Source: Rhizodiscina lignyota
Taxonomy: Eukaryota > Ascomycota > Dothideomycetes > Aulographales > Rhizodiscinaceae
Direction of reading: 5' to 3'
NCBI GenBank assembly: GCA_010015805.1
Contig: ML978126.1
Span: 1,240,001-1,304,000, forward strand
Length of the DNA: 64,000 nt
Position 1 is the stretch's first letter, and the number at the start of each line of letters is the position of its first letter. The notes under the pieces were generated by a model. That model was not told where the DNA came from. It saw only the letters and a list, made by a program, of their open reading frames with translations, and made no database searches. The translations under genes and the position numbers were made by a program. Positions 12,083 to 21,743 of this stretch are shown here, piece by piece.

Positions 12083-13115
12083 ATGACCGTTCCGGAACAC
12101 ACGAGAAAGCGGAAGCGGCAGACCTTATTGTAAGAGATTCCTAGGCTGCTCATCTTCGCAAAGCTAATTCAACTAGCTAACTACATCCAGAGACCTCACA
12201 GATCACACAATCGTCTGCGTGAAAGTCGGCTTAGACGCACATCCCATTTACGTCCACCGCGAGATCATCTGTAGCGTCAGCCAATACTTCGAAAACGCTT
12301 TCAAGCATGGCTTCCACGAATCGAAAACAAATGAGCCCCTTCTAGAGGACACAAGACTGCAGACCTTCCAGCAGTTCCTGCATTGGCTTTACACAGGACA
12401 AGTCAGTCTCAAACGTTCCGCTGACGAAATCCCGGGAGTTATCGTCGATGACAGGGAAGAATATGAAAGTGGAGATGATAGAAGTGAGGACTCCGAGACG
12501 CAAGTCGACGATGAAACGGATGAGCCCAAGTCACAACTTCCCGTTTCCGAGGACGGGGACGTCAGAGCGGAGATCGATCATTTCCTCTCAGGACCTACTG
12601 AGAGTGTTTTCGCAGGCATAACTCCTACTCGCTTCGCCGAAATCTCCATTGCGCTGCTGGACCTCTACATTTTTGCCCATAGATATGACGTGAAATTATT
12701 GAGACGGGCAGTCATCTCTGCCTTGCAAGCTGAGCAGACTTACGGAGATGAGAATCTGCACTGGCCCGTCGTGTTCAAGGCATTTCACTACCTGCCTGAA
12801 ACATCGCCTATGTGTCAATATATCATCGAGGATGTTGCACACGGTACGGATTTCGATACACAGGGTAAATGTTTTCGAAGATATCACCCATTTATCCCTC
12901 ATGAGCTCCTCCTTCAGGTAGTGATGCGACGCGGTAGAAAGCCAAAGGTGTTCAGACTCTATGTATGCCAGTTCCATGAGCACGAGGGGGACGAGTCTGA
13001 CATGGCATGTTCACCGGATAAAAAGCAACTAGGCTTGCCGGAGATGGAGGCTTTGAGGAACGCTAAAAAAAAGGAAGCTCGAGATCGCAAAGGTCTAGAT
13101 ATAGACTTAGAATAG
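12083..13115 (+). CDS. BTB/POZ domain protein (copy 2 of a divergent pair)
   Basis: Exon 1 12083-12129, a 61-nt intron (donor GTAAGA, acceptor CATCCAG), exon 2 12191-13115; total 323 residues, the same length as the divergent neighbour. The N-terminus is basic (HTRKRKRQ), then the BTB core: DLTDHTIVCVKVGLDAHPIYVHREIIC, then SVSQYFENAF and FLHWLYTGQ. An acidic linker (~residues 90-145) is followed by ALLDLYIFAHRYDVKLLR, VVFKAFHYLPE and a C-terminal CQFHEH...C cluster. All these blocks line up in order with copy 1, so the two are paralogues that have diverged strongly. A role as an oligomeric adaptor is family-level inference. Confidence 0.87.
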
Positions 13116-14086
13116 CCAGTAACATAGCTCAGTATCGCCTAACGCCGCTTGCATGTATCATACGTCGAGAGTGATAACAAAGCTAGCCTCAACTTTGAAG
13201 GCACTGAACAGCTGAGGTGTAAAAATCCTAAAGAATATAGAACTGAACTTTCAGAGATGGGCTTGCTTATCTTAAAGAATAAGAGCTACTCGGCCTTAGA
13301 TGCTACAGTTTTGCTCGGCGACTTGGGTATATACCCTCTATGATAATATAGCATTCAAAGTTTCTAAGGGCCATTGCGATTGAATTGAAATTCCGACATA
13401 TGCGAATATCGTACTCATTCGTCGTTTCCGAGAGAGAGAAGCGGAAATACAAATCTTCGGAGGTCCAAAATATGAATTTATACTCCGTACTCCGTACGAA
13501 TCAGCCACATTTGTGGCATTAGTCATCGGATATATATATACCGTAGCTTCCGGCTCAATAAGCACTGCGCTAGGAGCGCTACAGCACCGGGGGTATGAGC
13601 GCTCAACTTGATTTAGCTATTGGCACTGTTTAGATCTACATATCTTCGACACCCCTTTTCAAACTCTAGACCGTTAGACTATAACGTTAATACTAACTAA
13701 ACATAGATGAGCGCTTACATCCCCTACGCCGTGGCACTTTCTAGCGCAGTGCCTGTTGAGCCGGAAGTTACGGTATGAACATTAAGGATGCCTTAACTCT
13801 TACCCCTGTAACTGCAGAGTACCACATACACCGGACGAATATGTTTCCAGATTGATTCAAAGTGCGAAAGATCGGGGAGTTGAGAAAGATAATACTGTCC
13901 GAAAGCCGAAAATGCCGTATTTAGCTGTACTCCAGCCACCTTCTTCAACTTAAAAGGTAAAACAAGCTCACTGCTATCCAGCCAGGCATGCCTCAAGCTT
14001 CATAACCAGACAGAACCGAAGAAAACAGTTTGTGTCTCCTTTCGGCGAGCAGTAATCACTGAGGACTCTCGAACAACGAAGAAGCA
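13116..14086. other. Intergenic, AT-rich
   Basis: About 970 nt. Contains a tandem ACTCCGTACTCCGTAC word near 13485-13500 and a short TA run (GATATATATATACC near 13530). No credible gene. Confidence 0.5.
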
Positions 14087-14713
14087 ATGGATGTCACAAA
14101 CTTGGATCATGAGAAGATCCTCGAGGAGGCATTCTCCAATTCGAAGAACACCGCCGTTGAATTTCCCCCGGCTGATGTAAACGACATCATCTTACGAAAA
14201 TACAATGTCGACAAACCATTCACTTACACCCGGACCCAGTTGTGGGATATGGAACTCCGCAAAGCTTCCCGCCCCGATATATTCTTGGGTCCCTTGGTCA
14301 AGCCTGGTAGTTTGGAAGTATTTCCATCAACCCGCCGAGGGAACCTCGAGGACTTCACACGCATTACGCAGCAACGCCGCTGGAAGGATCCTTCCAGGTT
14401 CACGACGGTCATTGAGCATGTCCGGATTGATCATGATGCACATCGGATATTCTTCATCGGAGACAAAGAGTTCGTGGCTCCTGATGGGAGGAAATTCACT
14501 GCTGGACCAGATCAAGCGCTCTTTCACGTGGAACATTCGACCACTGGGCCTGAAGAAAAGCCTTTGAATCTCTGGCGGATTGTCAATTTGACAGGTGGTA
14601 GGGACGAGGAGTTGCTCAAGGTGTTGGATGGTATGTCGAAAGATCCATATCTTCCCCCTTTTAACGAAGTGTACATTCGTGAGGTCATGGGCTTGAAGTT
14701 GGAACGGAAATGA
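14087..14713 (+). CDS. Hypothetical protein, 208 residues
   Basis: Single exon with a good ATG context (AGCAATGG) and an ordinary, non-repetitive protein composition. No signal peptide or membrane segment is visible. I do not recognise the family. Features: an acidic N-terminus, a region of alternating charged and aromatic residues (RTQLWDMELRK, then RRWKDPSRFTTVIEHVRIDHD), and a C-terminal half with DQALFHVEHSTTGPEEKPLNLWRIVNLTGG that looks like beta-strand-rich soluble protein. It lies between the BTB pair and the rhodanese-like gene, and neither suggests a function. Confidence 0.65.
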   Translation: MDVTNLDHEKILEEAFSNSKNTAVEFPPADVNDIILRKYNVDKPFTYTRTQLWDMELRKASRPDIFLGPLVKPGSLEVFPSTRRGNLEDFTRITQQRRWKDPSRFTTVIEHVRIDHDAHRIFFIGDKEFVAPDGRKFTAGPDQALFHVEHSTTGPEEKPLNLWRIVNLTGGRDEELLKVLDGMSKDPYLPPFNEVYIREVMGLKLERK

Positions 14714-15056
14714 ATGGTAATTGATCAAACTGAAGTTATGTTCGTATCTTGGGTTCGGGATGATTTTGCAAGGTTTGATACATACCTTGCAAAGGACGTC
14801 TAAGGGTCGTTCTTTATACATGGCAAAATAGCATCGCTGGAAATGTCTGGCTCGACTAAGATGATCCATATTGTCGATAAATTAGAAGATTCTTTCAGAT
14901 GATGAATGATTTCCCCTAAGGAGTATTTTCTCACAAATGTTAAATGGAGACGCTGACGGGTGCGCCAAGCCTGCGATCCATAACTCACATTACGATGCAT
15001 TTTCGCATTGAACTCCACATATACCTTGAAGATTGCGATCTATCCATTCGACCGAT
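14714..15056. other. Intergenic
   Basis: About 340 nt, nothing recognised apart from presumed promoter sequence of the downstream gene. Confidence 0.45.
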
Positions 15057-15563
15057 ATGTCATCAATAACAATAGCGTCTCTGCCTCGCCTCTCCCGCGA
15101 ATCTCTTGCATCTCGTCTCCTCTCCTCTCCCGAAGCGTCCTCGTCCGTCGCAATAATCGATGTCCGTGGCAGCGACTACATTGGCGGCCACATTCGTGGC
15201 TGCGTCAATGTCCCCTCCTCAGACCTCGATTGGCGGACCCCAGAGCTCGTGCGGACGTTGAAGGATAAAGACATGGTCGTCTTTCACTGCGCTTTGTCAC
15301 AGCAACGCGGTCCGGCGGCCGCGCTGAGATACTTGAGGGAGAGGGAGCGATTGCTAGGCGCGAGCGGTGCCGGAGTGGATACGAAACAGACATCTGGCCT
15401 TGAGAAAGAAGAACAAGACGGTGCAAAGGAGGGAGTGGGTAAGAGTAAGGGACAGGAGGTATATATATTGGATGGCGGCTTCGTCAAATGGCAGGAGAAG
15501 TACGGCGAGGATGAGAAGCTTACGGAGAATTACAAAAAAGATATTTGGGAGTTCGGATACTGA
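15057..15563 (+). CDS. Rhodanese/Cdc25-like phosphatase or arsenate reductase (Acr2/Ych1 type)
   Basis: 168 residues from the first in-frame ATG (15057). The rhodanese fold begins with VAIIDVRGSDYIGGHIRGCVNVPSS (the first conserved Asp-Val-Arg motif). It continues to the active-site loop HCALSQQRGP, residues 77-86: a CX5R signature with Cys78 and Arg84, a six-residue loop, so phosphatase/arsenate-reductase rather than classical sulphurtransferase. A Lys/Glu/Gly-rich insert of ~40 residues separates this loop from the final conserved ILDGGFVKWQEKYG motif. Size matches yeast Ych1/Acr2-like proteins. It probably acts in the cytosol as a phosphotyrosine-type phosphatase or an arsenate(V) reductase; sequence alone does not decide. 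No arsenite exporter gene lies next to it. Confidence 0.85.
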   Translation: MSSITIASLPRLSRESLASRLLSSPEASSSVAIIDVRGSDYIGGHIRGCVNVPSSDLDWRTPELVRTLKDKDMVVFHCALSQQRGPAAALRYLRERERLLGASGAGVDTKQTSGLEKEEQDGAKEGVGKSKGQEVYILDGGFVKWQEKYGEDEKLTENYKKDIWEFGY

Positions 15564-15984
15564 AAAACGCCTTGCCACGGACGGACAACACTTGTCCTAA
15601 AATCCACTCCTACAAAAGCCTGTGAACTACTTCGGATGTCTTCAGTCCATGTTGCTCGTCGCTTCAGTATTCGGCTTCGAAGGATCTTTTTGCCCTTCCG
15701 GATCCATCACATGCGACAGCGGCGATCTTTATTGCCCTCGAGCTTGAATCACGCATAGAAGGACTGAGCACACTGGAGGAGCACCCATACCAAGGATCAT
15801 GTGAGTGCATGGGCGAAGGATGAAGGGTATACGACGAAGAACGAGGAAAGCAGGACGCTTATCACGCTTGATATGATAATTGATACCCTTTAACTAATCG
15901 ATTTTACTGTATACCCGTCCGCCATTCGTCTCTTTCCCATATAGCGATAGGCCCTGCAAGAAATGCCTCCCGGCGCACAGCAAG
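15564..15984. other. Intergenic between convergent genes
   Basis: About 420 nt of presumed 3' untranslated sequence of two convergent genes; nothing else seen. Confidence 0.45.
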
Positions 15985-16861
15985 TCATCCGTATCTGTTT
16001 GGAAGCTCTCGCGCAGAAATATTTTCATGTGCTCCTTTGCCTTCTTCTGGTTGCGCTCCCTCTGACTGTTCTACTTGTTGTGTCTTTCTGCCTCTGAAAA
16101 TTGAAAGAGCGATGGCAGCAAACCAGAAGAGATAGAAGCAACCCGCGACTACACTGTACACGATGACCCAGGTTTTGTCTGAACCGGCCAACTGAAGGCC
16201 AAGACCACCATTGATGACTCCGAGGATGATGAAGGTCCGGCCCCACCAACGATGTCCGATGCCGAAGGGGGTCGGCTGCTGCCTCTTCGTCCAGATTAAG
16301 TGGTGAGTAAATCCAACGAGCGGTTGTAGGAAGAGCGCTCCAATGACAATGATACCAATAATCGGGTGGCCATTGCTCGTTACTAGCTGATATCGCGGTC
16401 AGTCACGTTTGCTACTCGCACTTGAAGAATGGGTCCTCACGCTGCCAAAGGTGCCCACGACGTAGAAAGCGATGCCAAATGCTGCAAGAGCAACCACGTA
16501 TGACAATACTTGCCACCCGGCATGGAACCAGACCACGCCTCGAAAGCGGAAAATCTTCATGATCGTTGCTCCAAATGGAAAGAGTATTGTGAACGCAATG
16601 CCCATCATGAGGCCATGTGCCCATATGAGTTGTTGTGTGAGAGATGGACCGCTTGTCTGAACTGGTGCTGCTGCCGCGGACGAAGAGGATGAACTCTCGG
16701 TCGAGTTTCCTCCTCCTCTGGGCGAACCATCGTTGTGGCCGTGAATGCCTTGCGCTGTTGATGTCAGCAGCTACGATCACATTGGGGATACCAGCTGAAA
16801 TACCTAATGCGAGCAGAAGCCCAGCCGACAACACTAGATCAAGCTTATGCACTATTGTCAT
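15985..16861 (-). CDS. Cytochrome b561-type membrane protein (ferric-reductase-like)
   Basis: Three exons, 16861-16804, 16754-16441 and 16386-15985 (introns of 49 and 54 nt), give 257 residues. The N-terminus is a signal peptide (about residues 1-20). A Ser/Ala-rich linker follows, then five or six membrane segments with the b561 pattern of haem-ligand histidines: His66 (WAHGLMMG), His97 (WFHAGWQ), His131 (NGHPIIG), His152/153 (FTHHLIW) and His169 (GHRWWGR). The GHP-x-x-G and Thr-His motifs are typical of the DOMON/b561 family. The N-terminal DOMON domain found in many relatives is absent, so this is a b561-only form. A role in trans-membrane electron transfer (iron or cell-wall redox) is family knowledge. 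A basic cytosolic tail ends the protein. Confidence 0.88.
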
Positions 16862-19069
16862 ATTGGCTGAGCTTTGCCAACTTCACGATAGGAGTGGTGA
16901 TAAGTGATGAATAACGAATCAATGTGGGTAAGGGATTGAGAAAGTGGAGAAGAGCAAGTGCTCCAAAATGGCTGACAGAAAAGATATAGAGACACAATAA
17001 AGTAAGCTTAAGTTGGAAGTACTTATAGCCAAATGGTACAAATAACGAATGCCGGTCAACGCAGCGGAAGTCCAACTCAAGACTTTCGTCTCTTGCAGTG
17101 CCATTGAATTACTGCATGCCAAGTGTGATGAGGATTCCATGCTGGCGTGGAACAAGCCGCGGTCATCGATACCCTGGGCCAGAGTTTACTAGGTGTTGTG
17201 AAGGTCATGTTGTTTAGCCCTACTGGAACTTTTGCGGAGCCCCGCCAAAGCCCGATGTGTTTGACGTAGTCGTCCTTAAGCCTTGATAGAAGGGAAGCAG
17301 CTGGACGCGCAAGTCCTATCGACGCTCATGGTATCATAGCAGTGTCTTAACTTGACAATCGACCAATTAAGAGACAACTAGTGGTAGATTCTTGCTCTTT
17401 TTGGGTATGGCCCCCCTGCAGTTTGACTTGCAATTGGTACCACTTTCCAGTTGATGTACAGAAGCTTGTTTCAACATTCCCAAAGAAGTTTACTGGGGAG
17501 CCAAGGGACTTAGAATGGGGCGAAGCATCAATCGGAGATGTTAGAGCTGTCTCCGGGTAGTAAGCGTACTTCAGTATTTTTCTTGGCACATTTGATAAAC
17601 CTCAGAAGCTGGGGTGACCGTCGCAGAAGATGAAGATGAAGATTACTATGATTGGGCATTCAAGCGGAAAACATTGGGGGCCAAGGATGGGGATAGGGAG
17701 TTAGGAAATATGAGACACCTATTTCATGCTATGGCAGACAACTGTGAGTTCCAGCATCGGGACGGTACTTCAAGTCGGTATGCCGGCTAACGATTGCGGG
17801 ATTACGCCATTCTCCACGGCGGACGTCTTCCGCAAAGGTGGATGACGTGTTCTATCGCTCAGTAATCGTACATCGTACGTCAAAGTTTCTTGGTAGTCTC
17901 CCATTTTGCTGTCCATCGGCCCGTACACTTTATCGGGATCCCAAGCCTCTGGGCGTCTGGGCCGCGTGGAAGCTGTTGAGGCATGCGAAATGCAAAGTCG
18001 ATCTGTCTTCGATTCGAAACAGAGCAAACTTTGCATACAAGAGTGCAAGGGCCTAATACTGAGACTGCGATACTATCGAGTCCATCTCTCGTCGGGAAGA
18101 TGACGCGGCAAATGTCTCGGAGTCTTGGTTCTCGTGGCTGTGTTGGTGAGCCGGCCTTCCTCTTCACATCGACATCATTTCGCTTCGAAAATGTCGGCCC
18201 TATTCTTCAGCATCTGAGTCGATGATGGCGCCGCTCGCCAATTTTATGTTGGCTTCCAGCTCGAGCACGGCGATTGGAGCCAAGTTGAAGTGACAAGAAT
18301 GGCTGCTAACCATAATTCGGAACTTGCCGTTTGTCACACAGAAACAACCAAAAGCAAAACCTCATAGCAGCTTTGTCATCAAAAGGAATTAAATTTTGAC
18401 ACCGACATGAAAAACTAGACCCTCACAAACAGCTTTAGACATGTATTCTAGCACCCCTTAAGTGTTGCTGGCGATATTCAAAGTGGAGCCAATTTGCTGG
18501 TTCGGAGAGGTCATGTTTGAACAAACATGAGATGCGTCTTGGCGCCTATCCTTGAAACATTACAGTAGGAATGGACTAGCGCATATTAGGCTTCATTTAC
18601 GTCTGTCCACCGCGTCGCGTCTTCTTCGCAACCTCTCAATCAAGTCTGTGCAACATGTCGACGCCAGAACTCAACAACCAGAGAGGCCTGCGGCTACTCT
18701 GTCTCTTGGCGTCCCCGTCATGCGTCAAACCGAGTCAAAAATGACAACATTAGCTCTAACCTATGACGGCGCCGTCCATGGTGCTTCTCTGTGTAGTACC
18801 GACTGGGACAAATTGCCGTCTAAGCTGAGTCAATATCATTGACAGAAGTTCACACTTTCGGTCCTATCGATGTTCTTCGGTGAGCGTGCTGAAGAAGGCA
18901 GATTTCCAAATCCTTTCCATTTCGGCAGCACTTTGCCGACAGCTAGCGGTATAAACATCTGTTCTATCTAATCGTGTTTTGCCAGTCATAATATAGTCCT
19001 TAGCTACAAATGTAGCAATCTATCGCCGCGCTTCCTTCTGTACCACGCTATTCTCAAACTGCAAGAAAG
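16862..19069. other. Gene-poor stretch with possible exon-like fragments
   Basis: About 2.2 kb. Two plus-strand open segments, 17351-17557 (69 codons) and 17599-17790 (63 codons), have protein-like composition (the first contains a PKKFTGEPRDLEWGEAS stretch, the second EDEDYYDWAFKRKTLG) and are separated by an intron-like sequence. No start codon or in-phase splice joins them, so I do not call a gene; a decayed gene is possible. The rest shows nothing recognisable. Confidence 0.35.
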
Positions 19070-19816
19070 ATGGTCAACGCTATCACTGCCCCTCGCTGCG
19101 AGTTCGGCGTCATCCAGCCGTCGACAAACACCTCGGTCGAAGCTGAGTTCAATTGGATGCTAGTACCAGGGGTATCATGGCATTCCGCGCGGATCTGGAT
19201 ACCAGAGCCGAAGATGGACAGCGATAAGGCATTTGAATCAGTACTGGAAGATGTACGGGCTTCGATTGAAGACGCGGTCAAGAGTGTCATGAGTTGTCAG
19301 CCCGACTACCTCGTCATGGGCATGTCTGTTGAGTCCTTCTGGGGTGGTAAGGATGGGGCGGAGAAATTCACGGCCTGGATGAAGGAACTCTCTGGTCTCG
19401 ATGTTACTACGGGAGCGGCAGCTTGCGAAGCGGCTTTGGACGCTTATAAAGCAAAGAAGATTGGAGTCATAACGCCATATCAGCCAGTTGGCGACAAGCA
19501 AGTGTTCGACTTTTTCACCCAGATGGACTACGAAGTCAAAGCGATACACGGCCTAAAGTGCACAACGATGACGAACATTGCAGATGTGACCGAAGATCAG
19601 ATGAGGGATGCATTTCGAAAAGTCAACGTGCCTGGGACTGACGCACTTATTCAAGCAGGTACTAATCTAGCGTGCGCCAAAGTTGCTGCAGAAATGGAAA
19701 AGGAGCTTGGGAAGCCCGTAATTGCGATCAATACTGCAACTGTATGGCATAGTTACCGGACTAATGGAATCATGGACCAGATCTCAGGATTTGGCTCCCT
19801 GCTGGAGGAACACTGA
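19070..19816 (+). CDS. Asp/Glu racemase-superfamily enzyme (arylmalonate decarboxylase / maleate isomerase-like)
   Basis: Single exon, 248 residues. The order of motifs follows arylmalonate decarboxylase and maleate cis-trans isomerase: EFNWMLVPGVSWHSARIW at residues 26-43, DYLVMGMSVESFWGG at 79-93 (first active-site loop), TTGAAACEAALDAY, KKIGVITPY, and the second loop IQAGTNLACAKVAAEMEKEL at 194-213. PVIAINTATVWH then follows. The first racemase Cys position is Ser/Gly and the second is Ala, with a Cys only at 202, so a classical two-Cys racemase mechanism looks unlikely. It may decarboxylate or isomerise a small dicarboxylate; the exact reaction is unknown. It converges with the amidohydrolase gene (79 nt apart) and opens the proposed catabolic cluster. 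Confidence 0.82.
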   Translation: MVNAITAPRCEFGVIQPSTNTSVEAEFNWMLVPGVSWHSARIWIPEPKMDSDKAFESVLEDVRASIEDAVKSVMSCQPDYLVMGMSVESFWGGKDGAEKFTAWMKELSGLDVTTGAAACEAALDAYKAKKIGVITPYQPVGDKQVFDFFTQMDYEVKAIHGLKCTTMTNIADVTEDQMRDAFRKVNVPGTDALIQAGTNLACAKVAAEMEKELGKPVIAINTATVWHSYRTNGIMDQISGFGSLLEEH

Positions 19817-19895
19817 TTGAGGAGTCGATATTGACTCTGTCGTCGGCGGCGATGTTGAGGCTGCAGCAACTCAGGATGTCGAATAGTCTCTGCTT

Positions 19896-20984
19896 TCAAT
19901 GGCATCCACAACCTCCGATATCCAACAGTTTGATTGCGTTCTCGCCCATTATTTGTTGATATTCTTTACTCTCTTTTCCGAATCCTTCTCTGACCGCACG
20001 CTCATTGCTCCACATACTGGGAATTTCATCACCACCATCTACCGGCAGGAAAAACGGGTGGTCGGTCCCGAACATGACTCGATCAGATCCTGCCGCTTCG
20101 ACTGCCATCTTTAACGGAATCTTGTCATATACGATACCGTCCATATATACATTCTTCTTCAAAACGTCCCAGATAGTCCGTCGATCAGCTTTAGCTTTCC
20201 CTTGGGAATGCCACAGCCTATCGTGATCGATGGCATTTTCAACGCGTCCAGCCAGGAATGGGAGCGTCCCACCTGCGTGCGAGACAATGAACCGCAACTC
20301 TGGCACTTCTTGAAACGCCCCAGAGAGGATGAGCCGAGTCATGGCAATGGTTGTCTCCAGCGGAAAGCCCATGGATATGGGCAAGATCTGTCCGTATTCC
20401 TTCGCTCGCTTTCCCCACACTTCCTCCGGTAACCCATAATTAGGGTGAAGAAAGATTGGAAGGTTATTCTCCGCAAGAGTACGATACACCTGTATCAGAG
20501 ATGGATCGTCAAGGCCCTCACCCATACCGTTGCATCCCATCACAATCCCACGCACGTGTGATAATGAGGATACGCGTTTGATCTCTGCAAGAATAACATC
20601 GTGGGAACCGCTCAACGGCAGGCACGCAAAGAAGAAAAGTCGATTTGGAACGGCCGCGCATAGTTCGTTGAACTTATCGTTCACCTCCTTGGCAACTTCG
20701 CCAGCGCCCTCGGGCTCGAGGAAGTCCAACCATGGATTCCCGATCGACAATATCGAGATATCGATTTTGTGCAAATCCATGAACTTAATCTTTGTTTGTA
20801 CATCGTAAAGGACTGGTATTATTGGCTTGCCTGCTCCAGCTGCAGAGGCTCGATTGATGAACTTGTTGTCTTTGACGTAAGGCGCAACGGTCCGGGATTT
20901 CAGCAGGTCGAAATAGAATGTCGGGTAGAGATGACTGTGTACATCTACTACGGTGATTTTCTTCGCTGGAGTGGACTCGGCCAT
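19896..20984 (-). CDS. Amidohydrolase-2 family metal-dependent hydrolase/decarboxylase (ACMSD-like)
   Basis: Single exon, 362 residues. It shows the TIM-barrel metal ligands of the amidohydrolase-2 family in order: VDVHSHLYP (HxH at 16 and 18), FLHPNYG (His in strand 5 region), VSHAGG (second His) and FGTDHPFF (the Asp at the end of strand 8). Relatives include aminocarboxymuconate-semialdehyde decarboxylase, gamma-resorcylate and 2,3-dihydroxybenzoate decarboxylases. These catalyse non-oxidative decarboxylation in aromatic and kynurenine/nicotinate-type degradation. The protein ends GGCGCH, an odd Cys-rich tail. It is transcribed away from the FAD hydroxylase with ~760 nt between start codons, suggesting a shared promoter. 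The substrate is not readable. Confidence 0.88.
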   Translation of the reverse strand: MAESTPAKKITVVDVHSHLYPTFYFDLLKSRTVAPYVKDNKFINRASAAGAGKPIIPVLYDVQTKIKFMDLHKIDISILSIGNPWLDFLEPEGAGEVAKEVNDKFNELCAAVPNRLFFFACLPLSGSHDVILAEIKRVSSLSHVRGIVMGCNGMGEGLDDPSLIQVYRTLAENNLPIFLHPNYGLPEEVWGKRAKEYGQILPISMGFPLETTIAMTRLILSGAFQEVPELRFIVSHAGGTLPFLAGRVENAIDHDRLWHSQGKAKADRRTIWDVLKKNVYMDGIVYDKIPLKMAVEAAGSDRVMFGTDHPFFLPVDGGDEIPSMWSNERAVREGFGKESKEYQQIMGENAIKLLDIGGCGCH

Positions 20985-21743
20985 GGTAGAATACGAAATG
21001 TTCGCGTGATCACGTGCAGTCCCTGGATTTGCGCGCGATCTTCGTTCGGCTCGCGACGTGGAATGCGGAAACGATTTTGAACTTCCCTCCTCCCGACAGC
21101 CACCATTCTCAACACATCTTTCTACAGAGGCATTAAAAGCTCGTGACGACTTACCGGAAGCACGTCAAAGCCATCGGAAGGTGGTTCGATCCCACGGCAG
21201 CCGGCAGCCGTCAATTCTGCACGCACTGACTGCGTGCGGTTGCAAGCATGCGCCCCAGTCAGAGGCAACGAACGCGTCTCACACCTCTCGAAAGCGATCA
21301 TCACTGCACCGACTACAGGATGATAAGCCTTTCAATAGGCTACTGGATCAGATTCTCCTTACTCAAGAGACGGTAGGCTTGCATACTCGAATTCTCTAAC
21401 GCCATAATATTTCCAATATGCCGAACGTTGGCCCGCATGCTGGGTTCCGGTACATCTTCCTCAACTCAAGGAGCAGACTTCTCTGCAAAAGGTCAGGTGT
21501 CTTAACGGGTAGCTACGGTACTCGTTAATTGTCCATAAAGCTATGTCCTTCGTATTCTGCGGTCTCGTTTAATGTGTTATGTCTGATTTAAGGGCCCGGG
21601 CCTGTCAACCTTGCCAAGTCGTTAAAGGATACGCATACCCTTCCCTTTCTGTCGTTTGCTAGATAATAGTCTATGTATCTTTAGATTCATTGCTCTCTCT
21701 TCTGCCCGTCATATATTACTATCATCACGTGCTGAATAAGGCC
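20985..21743. promoter_or_regulatory. Divergent promoter between amidohydrolase and FAD hydroxylase
   Basis: About 760 nt. Contains a CACGTG-like TCACGTGC word near 21008 and two direct CGGAAG words near 21158-21179 (spacing ~15 nt). CGG half-sites are what Zn2Cys6 factors bind, but no site is proven. A CCGGCAGCCG word lies near 21199. Confidence 0.4.

Noticed and set aside
21183-21193. B-box-like GGTTCGATCCC
   Set aside because: No flanking sequence folds into a tRNA and no A box is present at a suitable distance.
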